Origin: Polycladospora coralii
Lineage (GTDB): Bacteria; Bacillota; Bacilli; Thermoactinomycetales; Thermoactinomycetaceae
NCBI RefSeq assembly: GCF_014773435.2
Contig: NZ_JACXAG020000001.1
Coordinates: 124,001 to 188,000, forward strand
DNA: 64,000 bases
Reading direction: 5' to 3'
Of this stretch, positions 41,443 to 51,151 are shown piece after piece. The position numbers and the translations under genes are program-made. The notes beneath the pieces are model-generated. The model had not been told where the DNA came from. It saw nothing but the letters and a program-made list of their open reading frames with translations, and ran no database searches. Position 1 is the stretch's first letter; each line of letters opens with the position of its first letter.

Positions 41443-42219
41443 TTATATATCAATTGCGTGTTTCTTTACTGTTTTTTGAAAGAAAGAATCTAATTTGTTT
41501 GTGATGTCTACAGGTTCACTGTTTATTTTTTTTACACTGTTTTCGTAATGATGAATGCGTTCTTCTATAAATGCATTTAATAGCGAAATGCGCGCTTCCA
41601 CATCTAGCTTTTCTCCTGCGTGCTTCCGTATTAAGAGCTGCTCTATTTTTTCTTTTAGTTCCCCTTGCGGTAATAACTGCTCTACTAAAAATGGAAATTC
41701 AAGCGGGGGAAACTGACGATATTGTTCAATATACTGACAGGCAAGTAATGGACGCAGCACATAAAAGTATTTTTTGACACGCACCTTTTCTTGTTTTAAA
41801 TAGTCACGATAATTTCCTTTGGCCATATGTAAATAATGATGGATACACGATATAGGAGAAAAAGCAGTATGAGCCATCTCTTTTATTTCTTTGACAAATG
41901 TCTCATCAAATTCATAAACCATGCTGGAATGTAACCACTCCATAAGCGGTGGATTTGATTTACGAAAAAGTTGTAGGGTTTTCCGAAGTTCCCATCCATT
42001 GATATCTAGCCATTCATCTATCGGGAGTTCAATTACATCTCGCTTCATATCAATCGATAAATACCATTCTGGTTGGTGAACATAGATAAAACGCACATCA
42101 AAGTCACTATTCTGAGAAGGAAACCCCCATGCCCGACTCCCTGATTCACATGCATACAATACTTTAACACCAAAATCTCGCTCAATCTGTCTTAACTTTT
42201 CAGTGATCTTCTTTTTCAC
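41443..42219 (-). CDS. Nucleotidyltransferase of the YcgL type
   Basis: 258 residues. The polymerase-beta-like motif GSRAWGFPSQNSDFDVRFIY has the Gly-Ser and two Asp metal ligands. The rest is helical and matches B. subtilis YcgL/PF10127 (RNA-repair-associated nucleotidyltransferases). The substrate is unknown. I prefer GTG 42219 after GAATGGAG; an upstream frame extends to 42261 without a better site. It stands alone. Confidence 0.75.
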   Translation of the reverse strand: MKKKITEKLRQIERDFGVKVLYACESGSRAWGFPSQNSDFDVRFIYVHQPEWYLSIDMKRDVIELPIDEWLDINGWELRKTLQLFRKSNPPLMEWLHSSMVYEFDETFVKEIKEMAHTAFSPISCIHHYLHMAKGNYRDYLKQEKVRVKKYFYVLRPLLACQYIEQYRQFPPLEFPFLVEQLLPQGELKEKIEQLLIRKHAGEKLDVEARISLLNAFIEERIHHYENSVKKINSEPVDITNKLDSFFQKTVKKHAIDI

Positions 42220-42262
42220 TTGGTCGGTTCTCCATTCTTTTTCTATGAAAATGATGACCAAA

Positions 42263-42296
42263 AAGCCCTTATTATTATAGCTAAGGGGCTTTAGGT
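42263..42296 (-). terminator. Terminator of the aldo/keto reductase gene
   Basis: A stem of AAAGCCCTTA with TAAGGGGCTTT (one bulged base), followed by a T-run on the minus strand. Confidence 0.65.
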
Positions 42297-42306
42297 CAAT
42301 ACATAT

Positions 42307-43281
42307 TTAGTTATTCACTACTTGTTTAGAGACACGTTCGATCTGATCTTGTTCATCCGGTGTTAATTGAAAAGTTAAAGCACCTACATTATCTTTAGCA
42401 TGTTGTACTTTTGTAGCCCCGGGAATGGCCACGACTGTATCTCCATTGTGCGTGATAAGCCAGTTCAGCGCTACTTGACTAGCTGAGGCTCGATATTGAT
42501 CTGCTATTTGTTCCAATAAGTCCACAAGTGGCTTCGTTTGTGAAAGATTGTTGTGTTTTTTACGATTGGTAAACTGACGAACACGTGACGTAGACTGCAA
42601 TAGTTCCGGATTTTTATGAAACTTTCCGGTTAAGAGTCCTTGCTCTAATGGAGAGTACGCAATAATCGTAACGCCCAATTCCTTTGCGGTTTCTAAGACA
42701 CCGTTTTGTTCGATTACCCGATCTAATAAACTGTACTTCATTTGATTCGATACTAGTGGAATATCATATTCTGCCAGTACTTGATGGGCTTCTCGCATCT
42801 GTTTTGCATTAAAATTACTAACCCCTACAGTAACAATTTTACCCTGCTGTACCAGCTCTGCCATTGCCTTCATCTGCTTTTTGATCGAAGAAAAGGAATA
42901 AGGTTGATGAATTTGATAGAGGTGAATCGTACGACTGTTTAGACAAGCCAAACGTTCTTCTATACTACTTGTAATGGAAGTCGCGCGACGAAGAACTGGC
43001 CACCACTTCGTAGCAATAAGCGCGTGCTCCTCTTGTGGATCTAACTCATTTAAAACGCGTGCCAGCACTTTTTCGGATTCTCCCCGGCCATAAGCTTCAG
43101 CTGTATCAAACCAATTGATTCCACCTGCTAGAGAAATGCGAATAATGTCCTTAATCTGTTCATCATCAATCTCTGACCAATATTTTCCGACTACACCACT
43201 TCCTTTACTAAATTGCCAACACCCTAATCCTAACGCTGAAATTTCTAAATTTGATTTGCCTAATTTTCTTTTTGCTAACAT
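42307..43281 (-). CDS. Aldo/keto reductase
   Basis: 324 residues, TIM barrel. The catalytic tetrad is visible: Asp in NWFDTAEAYG, Tyr in AYG, Lys in IATKWW and His in IHQPYS. The end binds NADPH (IPGATKVQHAKDN). The physiological substrate is unknown. The ribosome site is weak, but no better start exists. It is next to a decayed dehydrogenase on the same strand. Confidence 0.87.
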   Translation of the reverse strand: MLAKRKLGKSNLEISALGLGCWQFSKGSGVVGKYWSEIDDEQIKDIIRISLAGGINWFDTAEAYGRGESEKVLARVLNELDPQEEHALIATKWWPVLRRATSITSSIEERLACLNSRTIHLYQIHQPYSFSSIKKQMKAMAELVQQGKIVTVGVSNFNAKQMREAHQVLAEYDIPLVSNQMKYSLLDRVIEQNGVLETAKELGVTIIAYSPLEQGLLTGKFHKNPELLQSTSRVRQFTNRKKHNNLSQTKPLVDLLEQIADQYRASASQVALNWLITHNGDTVVAIPGATKVQHAKDNVGALTFQLTPDEQDQIERVSKQVVNN

Positions 43282-43348
43282 ATCATTCTCTACTACGCAC
43301 GGTGGTAGTAGATGTACACCTACCTTCTACTTAATGATCAGACTAGAA

Positions 43349-43582
43349 TCACGATGGTGTTACTTGAACGATGATTTTCCCTCGTGTGCATCCCGACTTA
43401 CGAATCGCATACGCTCAATTCATTTTATTCAGTGTAAATACTTGTTCGATATGGGTTAAGCTTACCCTAGTTTGGTCATCGTTTGCATCATTTTCCAATT
43501 CGATGGATTTAAACCAGTTACATGTACACGAACGAGCAACAACCAATTGCTTATTCTTATCTACATAAGCTGATTTCACCAT
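43349..43582 (-). pseudogene. Remnant of a zinc-type alcohol dehydrogenase (MDR family)
   Basis: From an ATG at 43582 (with GAGAGGAAG upstream) the frame reads MVKSAYVDKNKQLVV for the normal MDR beginning, but then jumps to THIEQVFTLNKMN. A TGA at 43415-43417 interrupts, and the same frame goes on AYAIRKSGCTRGKIIVQV, the typical C-terminus of MDR/quinone oxidoreductases. Nearly all of the middle, including both cofactor and zinc sites, is missing. It is a deletion remnant with a stop. Whether the 55-residue piece is translated is unknown. Confidence 0.6.
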
Positions 43583-44126
43583 CAAGACTTCCTCTCTTTC
43601 TTAATTGTGTAAGGTTCATTTAAATAAAGATGCACATCTCATTATGTAATGCTTTTAAGTAGATAAACTTAAACTTATTTACTGATTGAAATGTAACATG
43701 CATTTAGTTGTGAGTCAAGCTTTGATTACAATTGATTTGGGGATTAAACACAATAATAGTGCTACGAACGCCGCTCAGTTGTGAAATTTTAGCAATACCT
43801 AAATATACTGCTTTAGCAAGTACCGAAACGGTAGTCACCTCTTCCGATTGTAAGTACTCCCTTATAGAAATGGAATCGAGAGAATACGTACAGCAAGAAG
43901 GCAGTCCAAACACCACACTGCTACTGGTTTCTCATGCAGACAAAGAGCCAACAATATGGAGCACAAGGCATACAAATTCAGCCGATTTTTTCTATGTAAA
44001 CTTATTTGTCCATATCGAGTTACAAAAGATAACTATGAATAATTTATATTCATTACGCCCAAGTATAACTACTTTAATATGTGAACTGCTATAATGATAT
44101 ATAGACCCCTTAGTAGGAGGAATAAA
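43583..44126. other. Intergenic stretch without a supportable gene
   Basis: Open frames on the plus strand (43732-44094) and minus strand (43704-43916) overlap each other, start at TTG or GTG without ribosome sites and have no motifs. I see no tRNA, known riboswitch or strong hairpin. The TM2 gene begins after it with a clear ribosome site. Confidence 0.5.
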
Positions 44127-44318
44127 ATGCAACTACTTCTTCTATTCGGTGGTTTGGGTGCACATCGATTTTATATGGGAGAAATCCCCATGGGGATTCT
44201 CTATTTATTTAAATTCGGTCTTTTTTTTGTAGGACGCTTTTACGATTTATTTAATTTGTCGACCAAAGTAGATAATCATAATTTACGTGTAGCGTTATAT
44301 CGGAATCAAGCCAAATAA
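44127..44318 (+). CDS. TM2-domain membrane protein
   Basis: 63 residues. The pattern GGLGAHRFYMGEIPMGILYLFKFG, then FYDLFNL, is the TM2 domain: two membrane helices joined by a short loop, with the GxHRFY signature. The function of bacterial TM2 proteins is mostly unknown. The ATG follows TAGGAGGAATAAA. Confidence 0.8.
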   Translation: MQLLLLFGGLGAHRFYMGEIPMGILYLFKFGLFFVGRFYDLFNLSTKVDNHNLRVALYRNQAK

Positions 44319-44519
44319 AAAATCATCTACTCATGTATAGCAGTCACTTAGTAATAAATTGTTAAAATATTCCCTCTAATTGTATCAACGCTAAGAAGTG
44401 AGGATTCTTAGGAACCCTTCCTAATCATTAAGACTTTGAAAACGAAAGCGCTTAGATTCCTTTATGCCATGTAAAATGTTACGATATTGAGGATAATAAA
44501 CAAAATAATGGAGGTAACT

Positions 44520-45248
44520 ATGTCTCAACGAATTCAATGGCCTAGCCCGACGATAAAAACGGATGACTATTTCCGTTTTGTCAAATCTTTTTATTTAGAG
44601 TTAGCGCCGTCTCTCAGTCTGGAAAAACGGAATATCATTAACTTTATGCAACTCTTAGATGAGTATGAACAATTACTTCAACAATTTAACCATGCTTACA
44701 GTACCCAAACTGCGGGAGAAAACTTTTGTACACCCATTCATATTGGTGATCCAGCTAAGCAAAATTACTATTCGGTCGCTTGGGATATCCAAAAGGCGAA
44801 CGATCTGTTTGCTGAAAAGAAAATTCCAGCCCTTATCCCTCCGGCAAAGATCCAAAATACAAGATCCATCGATGTAACAGAAGCCATGATTGCCCAAATG
44901 GGAGACAAACTAGATCAACCCATTTACATTACAATCTACCCGCCATCCAATACACTGGTAGTGATAGATGGGAATCAACGGTTAGCGATACATACTGCAC
45001 GAGGTACCGCTGAAATCAAAGCTTTTTTATTTGACCCTGTCGAACATCTCCAGTTTATGACGGATGACCTAAGCCGAGTTCGTTATTATATTCACCATAA
45101 TATTACGGTATTAATGAGTTATTATGCCGGACTTATAGAACAAGTTTATACAGACGAAGACCATAGTTATTGGAATCTAGATGATCAGATAAGATGGTCA
45201 CAATACCTTTTTATAAATCGAGTTGCCGATCTAAAACAAAAAAAATGA
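44520..45248 (+). CDS. Unknown protein with ParB/Srx-like motif
   Basis: 242 residues. I do not recognise the family. The middle has ITIYPPSNTLVVIDGNQRLAI, where IDGNQRL recalls the DGxxR(L/H) motif of ParB/sulfiredoxin-fold proteins; such folds bind CTP or ATP or act as nucleases. The N-terminal 80 and the C-terminal 60 residues are helical. The ATG follows GGAGGTAACT. There is no partner gene, signal peptide or membrane span. Confidence 0.65.
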   Translation: MSQRIQWPSPTIKTDDYFRFVKSFYLELAPSLSLEKRNIINFMQLLDEYEQLLQQFNHAYSTQTAGENFCTPIHIGDPAKQNYYSVAWDIQKANDLFAEKKIPALIPPAKIQNTRSIDVTEAMIAQMGDKLDQPIYITIYPPSNTLVVIDGNQRLAIHTARGTAEIKAFLFDPVEHLQFMTDDLSRVRYYIHHNITVLMSYYAGLIEQVYTDEDHSYWNLDDQIRWSQYLFINRVADLKQKK

Positions 45249-45285
45249 ACGCATTTTAAGATAGGTTGAAGGTTGAAACACAAAA

Positions 45286-45314
45286 AATCAGGTGGAAATT
45301 CTACCCACCTGATT
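45286..45314. terminator. Hairpin with AATCAGGTGG arms
   Basis: AATCAGGTGG (45286-45295) pairs with CCACCTGATT (45305-45314). An A-run lies before it. It follows the ParB-like gene and resembles the AGGTGG hairpins at 3495, 10611 and 23795. Confidence 0.65.
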
Positions 45315-45471
45315 GAATTTCATTGCGTGCATAAGGGGTTTAGTTTGTATAGCAAACTTGTTTACATATTATATTTGGTTTTCCTTTTCGCTAGCTCGCA
45401 TAATGAGGCTCATTTGAGCGTGTTATGTTATCCTATAATTATTCAACCCTACTTTTGAATGGAGTTTTGCT

Positions 45472-46431
45472 ATGCGCAACGATATCCACTATCACACGAT
45501 CTTAGAAGCACACGAACGTATCCAAAGCGTGATTCATCACACACCAATCATTACCTCACACATACTTGATGAGATTACGAATCACGCTGTTTTTTTGAAA
45601 TGCGAAAACTTTCAACGGGGCGGCGCCTTTAAGATTCGCGGTGCTACAAATGCCATTTCACAACTTACGAAAGACCAAAAACAGCGAGGCGTTGTGGCCT
45701 GCTCATCGGGTAATCACGCCCAAGCTGTGGCACTCGCGAGTCGCCAACTTGGTGTACATGCCATTAATTGTATGCCTCATGATGCACCACTAGTGAAGAA
45801 AGAAGCTGTACTGCAATATGGTGGAGAACAAATCTTTTTTGACCGCCATACGGAAAACCGAGATACTATCATTGAGGAAATTGCCGCTACACAAGGTCGT
45901 ACCATCATACATCCTTTTGATGATGTCGCAACTATTGCCGGGCAAGGTACAGTAGCGCTGGAAATGATGCAAGATATTGAAAACTTGGATGTCATCGTAG
46001 GCCCAGTTGGGGGCGGAGGCTTACTGGCAGGTACCTGCCTCGCTGTACATGGAAACAACCCTCGCTTACACGTGATTGGTGCCGAACCTGAGCTTGCTGA
46101 TGATACATTTCAGTCCTTTCAAGCAGGGAAACGTATCGAAATAAATCCGTCAACAACTTGTGCTGATGGTTTGCGCGCGACTTCACCAGGAAAGATTACT
46201 TTTCCGATCATTCAAGAACATGTCGAACAACTGGTCACGGTTTCAGAAGAAGAAATAAAAAAGGCACTCTTTTTTGCCATAACGCGGCTTAAAGTGGTGC
46301 TTGAACCATCCGGTGCCGTATCACTGGCTGCGGTTTTAAGTGGAAAAATCCCCGCAAAATATCAACGCGTCGGGGTTATCTTAAGCGGTGGCAATGTTGA
46401 CCCTAATCAGCTAGCCGATTTACTCAAATGA
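45472..46431 (+). CDS. Threonine/serine dehydratase, catabolic type
   Basis: 319 residues, fold-type II PLP enzyme. The PLP Lys lies in GGAFKIRGATN, the phosphate loop is GGGGLLAG and SGNHAQ binds substrate. There is no C-terminal ACT regulatory domain, as in short TdcB-like forms. It deaminates threonine to 2-oxobutyrate (or serine to pyruvate). The ATG has TGGAG upstream. It stands in the place where dinG follows panD in B. subtilis. Confidence 0.85.
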   Translation: MRNDIHYHTILEAHERIQSVIHHTPIITSHILDEITNHAVFLKCENFQRGGAFKIRGATNAISQLTKDQKQRGVVACSSGNHAQAVALASRQLGVHAINCMPHDAPLVKKEAVLQYGGEQIFFDRHTENRDTIIEEIAATQGRTIIHPFDDVATIAGQGTVALEMMQDIENLDVIVGPVGGGGLLAGTCLAVHGNNPRLHVIGAEPELADDTFQSFQAGKRIEINPSTTCADGLRATSPGKITFPIIQEHVEQLVTVSEEEIKKALFFAITRLKVVLEPSGAVSLAAVLSGKIPAKYQRVGVILSGGNVDPNQLADLLK

Positions 46432-46565
46432 TGAAAAAGTATTTCTTAATGGTTGGCTAACATTATGAACTGCACCTATATTATGATGAAAATATGTCTC
46501 CTGTTTCATTTTGAAAAGGTTTGCCTCTATATACCCGTCACTGCAGGCATACATCATGTGCGAAA

Positions 46566-46607
46566 AAAGAGGATACATCCCTTGATAATGGGCATTGTAT
46601 CCTCTTT
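46566..46607 (-). terminator. Terminator of the pan operon
   Basis: A perfect 12-bp stem (46566-46577 with 46596-46607) followed by a T-run on the minus strand, just after panD. Confidence 0.88.
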
Positions 46608-46619
46608 AACATCTTCAAT

Positions 46620-47003
46620 TTAAACGACCGTACCGTGAACCTCTTCTCCAAGTAGCATTTCAATTTGATTATCACCGTTCATCACAGCTACCCGTGGTTC
46701 ATGAACACGTGCTGTGGCATCATCCATCATCGCATAAGAGATAATAATCACTTTATCTCCAGGCTGAACGAGCCGTGCTGCCGCACCATTGAGACAAATC
46801 GTACCACTACCTCGCTCCCCTACGATGACATAAGTTTCAAGTCTGGCGCCATTATTATTATTAACAATTTGTACCTTTTCATTGGGTAAGATATCGAGCT
46901 GATCTAAGATTTCCTCATCGATCGTCACACTACCTACATAGTTTAAATTGGCTTCCGTTACCGTTGCACCGTGTATTTTCGCTTTCATCATCATTCTAAA
47001 CAT
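46620..47003 (-). CDS. panD: Aspartate 1-decarboxylase precursor
   Basis: 127 residues. The self-cleavage site is the Gly-Ser in YVGSVTID, which leaves the pyruvoyl group. It makes beta-alanine for pantothenate. ATG 47003 is eight bases after GGAGG and overlaps the end of panC by eight bases. It is the last gene of panBCD. Confidence 0.93.
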   Translation of the reverse strand: MFRMMMKAKIHGATVTEANLNYVGSVTIDEEILDQLDILPNEKVQIVNNNNGARLETYVIVGERGSGTICLNGAAARLVQPGDKVIIISYAMMDDATARVHEPRVAVMNGDNQIEMLLGEEVHGTVV

Positions 47004-47862
47004 ATGTTTCCCCTCCCTTAAATCGAATCAGATGATTATCTATTAATCGTGTACGACCAAAAAAGACCGCAACGGCAAGCAAAATATCCTCTTGCTCCCA
47101 TTGATGAAAGGTTTCGAAGCGTGGATAAGTCAATGCTTCAACGTAATCTATGTGAGCAAGCGGTTGCGATTTTATCTTCTCTGTTACATAAGTGACCATT
47201 TCAGATGCTGTTTGGAGCGCTCCTGTTCGCACCCTCTGCTCTACTTCAGTAAGACTTTGATGTAATATCGTAGCTTGTACACGTTCTACTTGATTGAGAT
47301 ATACATTTCGAGAACTTTTAGCTAATCCATCCGCTTCTCTTATGGTTGGACAAGGTACGATTGTAGTCGGAAAATGTAGATCTTTTACCATTTGTGTAAT
47401 AACAGCTACCTGCTGTACATCTTTCATACCAAAGTAAGCACGATCTGGCTGAACCATATGAAATAGTTTCGTGACTACCGTCGCCACACCATCAAAATGA
47501 CCGGGTCGCTTTGCACCACACAAACGTTCTGTTACTTGACGAACATTTACGCGTGTTAAGGATTCCTCAGGATACATTTCCTCAACACCAGGAACAAAAA
47601 CGAGATCGATTCCTATTTTTTTAGCTATAGCCAGATCACGTGCTTCATCACATGGATACAATGTAAAATCCTCATTGGGACCAAATTGTAACGGATTGAC
47701 AAATATCGATAGCACAACCCAATCACATTCCATTTTCGCCTTTTCCAGCAAGCTGATATGGCCTTCGTGTAAATATCCCATTGTGGGTACAAATCCAATA
47801 GTTTTATGCGTCTGCTTCATACGCTCATCGCGTAAATCAGCAACTGATTTTATGATTTTCAT
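46996..47862 (-). CDS. panC: Pantothenate synthetase
   Basis: 288 residues. [11 protein letters not shown] and [13 protein letters not shown] form the ATP/HIGH-like region; GMKDVQQ and SSRNVYL form the KMSKS-like part. It joins pantoate and beta-alanine. It overlaps panB and panD by a few bases, so translation is coupled. Confidence 0.94.
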   Translation of the reverse strand: MKIIKSVADLRDERMKQTHKTIGFVPTMGYLHEGHISLLEKAKMECDWVVLSIFVNPLQFGPNEDFTLYPCDEARDLAIAKKIGIDLVFVPGVEEMYPEESLTRVNVRQVTERLCGAKRPGHFDGVATVVTKLFHMVQPDRAYFGMKDVQQVAVITQMVKDLHFPTTIVPCPTIREADGLAKSSRNVYLNQVERVQATILHQSLTEVEQRVRTGALQTASEMVTYVTEKIKSQPLAHIDYVEALTYPRFETFHQWEQEDILLAVAVFFGRTRLIDNHLIRFKGGETYV

Positions 47863-48716
47863 CCAGTTCCTTCTTCCTGACCACCATATAACTCAGAAAT
47901 AAAATCAGCAGACAAATGAGCACTATGCTTTTCTTCAGGGAATATCCCCTTTTTTACCTCATCAACAAATGAAGCAATCCCTTCTGTCATGGTTTTGCCT
48001 GCCTCTTGATATACTTTAACAAATGATGGATGCCAGTCTCCACCGATTGCAAGCAAATCATGATACACCAATACTTGGCCATCACAAAAACGTCCGGCAC
48101 CAATTCCGATAACTGGTATATTTACGGTTTCACTAATTAACTGCGATAATTCTTCAGGAACACATTCTAACACTAATGAAAATGCACCTGCAAGTTCTAA
48201 TTTTTGGGCGTCCTCGAGGAGCTGTTTGGCTGTAGCAGTATCTCGACCTTGAATAAGATATCCTCCCAATTGATTGACCGACTGCGGTGTAAGACCAATA
48301 TGCCCCATAACAGGGATTCCTGCTTTTGTGAGCTTAGATATTTTCCCTACCATGTCTGAGCCGCCTTCAATTTTTATGCCGTAGGCTCCAGCTTCCTGCA
48401 TCAATCGTGCTGCTGCTTTTAACACTTCATCTTCTGATAAATGTGCGGTCATAAAGGGTAAGTCAGCAATCACCATTGCTGTTTTGCTACCTCGTGTAAC
48501 CGCTTTCGTATGATGAATCATGTCAGCAAGTGTTACCGGAATTGTGGATTCATATCCCAGAACGACCATGCCGAGCGAGTCGCCAACGAGTAAAATTTCA
48601 GAACCTGCCTCTTCCGCTATTTTTGCAGATGGATAATCATAAGCGGTCATCATCGCAATCCGCTCTTTTTCTGATTTCATTTTCAGTAGTGTACGTGTTG
48701 TCACTTTCTTTCGCAT
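47859..48716 (-). CDS. panB: Ketopantoate hydroxymethyltransferase
   Basis: 285 residues, TIM barrel. MMTAYDYPSA, VGDSLGMVVLG, the catalytic Glu in ECVPEEL and GIGAGRFCDGQ are all present. It makes ketopantoate from 2-oxoisovalerate. ATG 48716 follows GGAGGGTTCCGA. It leads the panBCD operon behind a leader of about 185 bases. Confidence 0.94.
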   Translation of the reverse strand: MRKKVTTRTLLKMKSEKERIAMMTAYDYPSAKIAEEAGSEILLVGDSLGMVVLGYESTIPVTLADMIHHTKAVTRGSKTAMVIADLPFMTAHLSEDEVLKAAARLMQEAGAYGIKIEGGSDMVGKISKLTKAGIPVMGHIGLTPQSVNQLGGYLIQGRDTATAKQLLEDAQKLELAGAFSLVLECVPEELSQLISETVNIPVIGIGAGRFCDGQVLVYHDLLAIGGDWHPSFVKVYQEAGKTMTEGIASFVDEVKKGIFPEEKHSAHLSADFISELYGGQEEGTG

Positions 48717-48937
48717 TCGGAACCCTCCAATTGGTTAGGGCCCTTGGTCAGAGAAAAAGAAATACCCTCATATTTTGGCAACATGAAGGTTGGGTAGGTT
48801 TTATGCACCATTCCTTCTGTCCCCGTCCCAATGGCTCGAAGCAGAATTAATTCAAAAAGTAAGCGTTCACATTTATATTGGTGTAGCTCTCACACTAAGA
48901 TACCACCCAACATAACTTTATCGTAACGAAAATTCAA
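48717..48937 (-). promoter_or_regulatory. panBCD promoter and long leader
   Basis: On the minus strand TTGAAT (48937-48932), a 17-bp spacer and TATGTT (48914-48909). The transcript would have about 185 untranslated bases, including a small palindrome near AAGGGCCCTAA just before the ribosome site. I cannot assign the leader to a known riboswitch class. Confidence 0.45.
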
Positions 48938-48985
48938 CAAAATTTCAATGGTTATCTGCACGATAGCCATATTTATCCCTTGACA

Positions 48986-49966
48986 TCAAACTTCGATTTC
49001 AGCTGAATATATCGGAATCGTTTTCTCATCACATTGTATGAGTAGTGCACCTTCTGAGCTAAGTCCCGTTGCAATCCCAGATACCGTATTTTTAGCTGTA
49101 CGAGCCGTTATACGTTCCCCGAGCATTCCAGCTCCTGCTTCCCACTTTAATTTGATCGGCAAAAATCCATCCGTCAAGTATTCATCGTACAAAGCCTCAA
49201 TTTCAGCAAGAAGTGTTGCAATCAGTGGCGCACGGTCCATCTGATGCCCTGTTTCAATGGCTAGCGAGCTAGCTTGATTTTGTAATTCTGAAGGAAACAT
49301 TGTGTATGGTGTGTTCACATTCATACCCATTCCCACAACAACATAATGAATTTGATCTTGTTCACCCCGTAGCTCCGTCAATATACCGCATATCTTTTTT
49401 TCATTAATCAGTAAATCATTGGGCCATTTTATATGTGGGGATAATCCAGTCGCCTTTTGAATGGCTTGCCTTACCGCTACAGACATTAGCAGAGTAAGTT
49501 GGGTCGCTGCTTGTAAATCGATTTGTGGACGCAAAATCAAACTGAACCAAATCCCCGCTGATTTAGGTGAAAACCAATTACGTCCCAGGCGCCCCCTCCC
49601 TGCCGTCTGATTATCTGCAATAACGATTGCACCTTCTGGCGCTCCTTCTTTCGCCCATTCATGCGCTACCGTTTGCGTAGAAGTGGTTGTGTCTAAATAA
49701 GTGATATGTCGCCCCAATCGTTTCGTTGTCAAATGGGCGGAAACTTCCGCAGCGGATACACGATCTGGATTTACTTGCAGTCGATACCCGCTACGTGGCT
49801 TCGCTTCAATCTCATAACCGGCTTTACGTAATTCCTCAATATGTTTCCAAATCGCCATACGGCTACATCCGATCTGTTTACTCATCTCTTCACCCGATAA
49901 AAAATGAGATCGGTTTTGCAATAAGAGCCGAATGAGTTCATGCTTGATCCGATTTTCCAATTTCAT
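48986..49966 (-). CDS. birA: Biotin-protein ligase and biotin operon repressor
   Basis: 326 residues. The N-terminal 60 form a winged helix (SGEEMSKQIGCSRMAIWKHI). The catalytic domain has the GRGRLGRNW biotinyl-AMP loop and KWPNDLLI. A small SH3-like C-terminal domain follows. It attaches biotin to carboxylases and represses bio genes. It overlaps the 3' end of cca by 29 bases. Confidence 0.93.
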   Translation of the reverse strand: MKLENRIKHELIRLLLQNRSHFLSGEEMSKQIGCSRMAIWKHIEELRKAGYEIEAKPRSGYRLQVNPDRVSAAEVSAHLTTKRLGRHITYLDTTTSTQTVAHEWAKEGAPEGAIVIADNQTAGRGRLGRNWFSPKSAGIWFSLILRPQIDLQAATQLTLLMSVAVRQAIQKATGLSPHIKWPNDLLINEKKICGILTELRGEQDQIHYVVVGMGMNVNTPYTMFPSELQNQASSLAIETGHQMDRAPLIATLLAEIEALYDEYLTDGFLPIKLKWEAGAGMLGERITARTAKNTVSGIATGLSSEGALLIQCDEKTIPIYSAEIEV

Positions 49967-51149
49967 AACCTACCTTCAGCAATACCTGCTCATCATTGGC
50001 AATCTCTTCTAGTGCAACTCGTCTGCATAGCGCTTTTAGAGTCCGACCTAACCACGCTCCGGCTTTTCGATTGACAGTTTTTTGTAGTGAGGCTCCATCG
50101 ATTACGAGCTCCCGTACATGGTGAATGGGCATTTCTGCATACCATTGATTCAAGTCCTCTTCCGTCGGAACGGCTTCCTGCATCCAAATCCGTTCATAAA
50201 ATTGACGTACAACGAACAGTGTAGATAGGTCGTATGTCAGCATGGCTTCTTTCCAAGCCATAGAAGTCGCACCGATTGGCTTTATGATCAATTGAAAAGC
50301 GACAAGTAGTTGTTTCTTGATCCGATTAGGTAAGCGAAATGCCGTTAAGCGCTCTTCGATGTCCACTGGTTTGATATCTAACAGGAACAAGAGATAGAGC
50401 CAATAAAACAGCGGGTTTCTGATGCCATCTACATCTTTGATTTTCACCTGATGAACTTCCCAAGAATGAAAAGGTGGCAAATAGTTGCATAGCGGCGTAT
50501 CAAACAATAAGCGTAGGCCCAAAGTAGGGTAAGGCGATTCCCACATTTTTTGTAATTCGGCCGTCACACGTTCGACTGATAGATGGATACATAGCGGTGC
50601 ACACTGTACCATCGCTTCATAGCATGAATGATTGATTTGAAAGCCCAGTTTAGCAGCAAAGCGGGCAGCCCGTACAATACGTAACGGATCCTCCTGAAAA
50701 CGTTCGACTGGATCTCCTACTGTACGAATCACGCGATTTTCAATATCTGAAATACCACCAAAATAATCATGGCGTCGCCCATGACGATCTTCAGCAATCG
50801 CATTAAAAGTGAAATCACGACGTGCCAAATCTTCTTTTAAAGAAGAAACAAATTGAACAGAGTCGGGTCTGCGAAAATCACGATAAGTCGATTCCACTCT
50901 AAAGGTGGTCACTTCAAAAGCATCACCTTCAATCACAACTGTGACCGTTCCATGTTGCAATCCTGTAGGTATGGTATGCTCACAAATACGTATCACTTCC
51001 GTAGGAGTGGCATTTGTCGTGATATCATAATCATTCGGATTTTTTTGTAAGTCTTCATCTCGAACACAACCGCCTACTAAATACGCCTCATACCCGGCTT
51101 TCTCTAATGAATGAAGCAGTAGATAAGCCTTCTCTTTTAGGTGGTACAT
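49938..51149 (-). CDS. cca: CCA tRNA nucleotidyltransferase
   Basis: 403 residues, class II. The catalytic site is LVGGCVRDEDL with DYDITTNA. The RRDFTFNAIA (RRD) motif and DPLRIVRAARFAAKLGF are present. It adds or repairs the 3' CCA of tRNAs. It is three bases after bshA in the same operon. Confidence 0.94.
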   Translation of the reverse strand: MYHLKEKAYLLLHSLEKAGYEAYLVGGCVRDEDLQKNPNDYDITTNATPTEVIRICEHTIPTGLQHGTVTVVIEGDAFEVTTFRVESTYRDFRRPDSVQFVSSLKEDLARRDFTFNAIAEDRHGRRHDYFGGISDIENRVIRTVGDPVERFQEDPLRIVRAARFAAKLGFQINHSCYEAMVQCAPLCIHLSVERVTAELQKMWESPYPTLGLRLLFDTPLCNYLPPFHSWEVHQVKIKDVDGIRNPLFYWLYLLFLLDIKPVDIEERLTAFRLPNRIKKQLLVAFQLIIKPIGATSMAWKEAMLTYDLSTLFVVRQFYERIWMQEAVPTEEDLNQWYAEMPIHHVRELVIDGASLQKTVNRKAGAWLGRTLKALCRRVALEEIANDEQVLLKVGYEIGKSDQA

Positions 51150-51151
51150 GT

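Noticed and set aside
43732-44094. 120-codon plus-strand open frame, and a 70-codon minus-strand frame at 43704-43916
   Set aside because: They overlap each other, start at TTG/GTG without ribosome sites and show no protein-like pattern.
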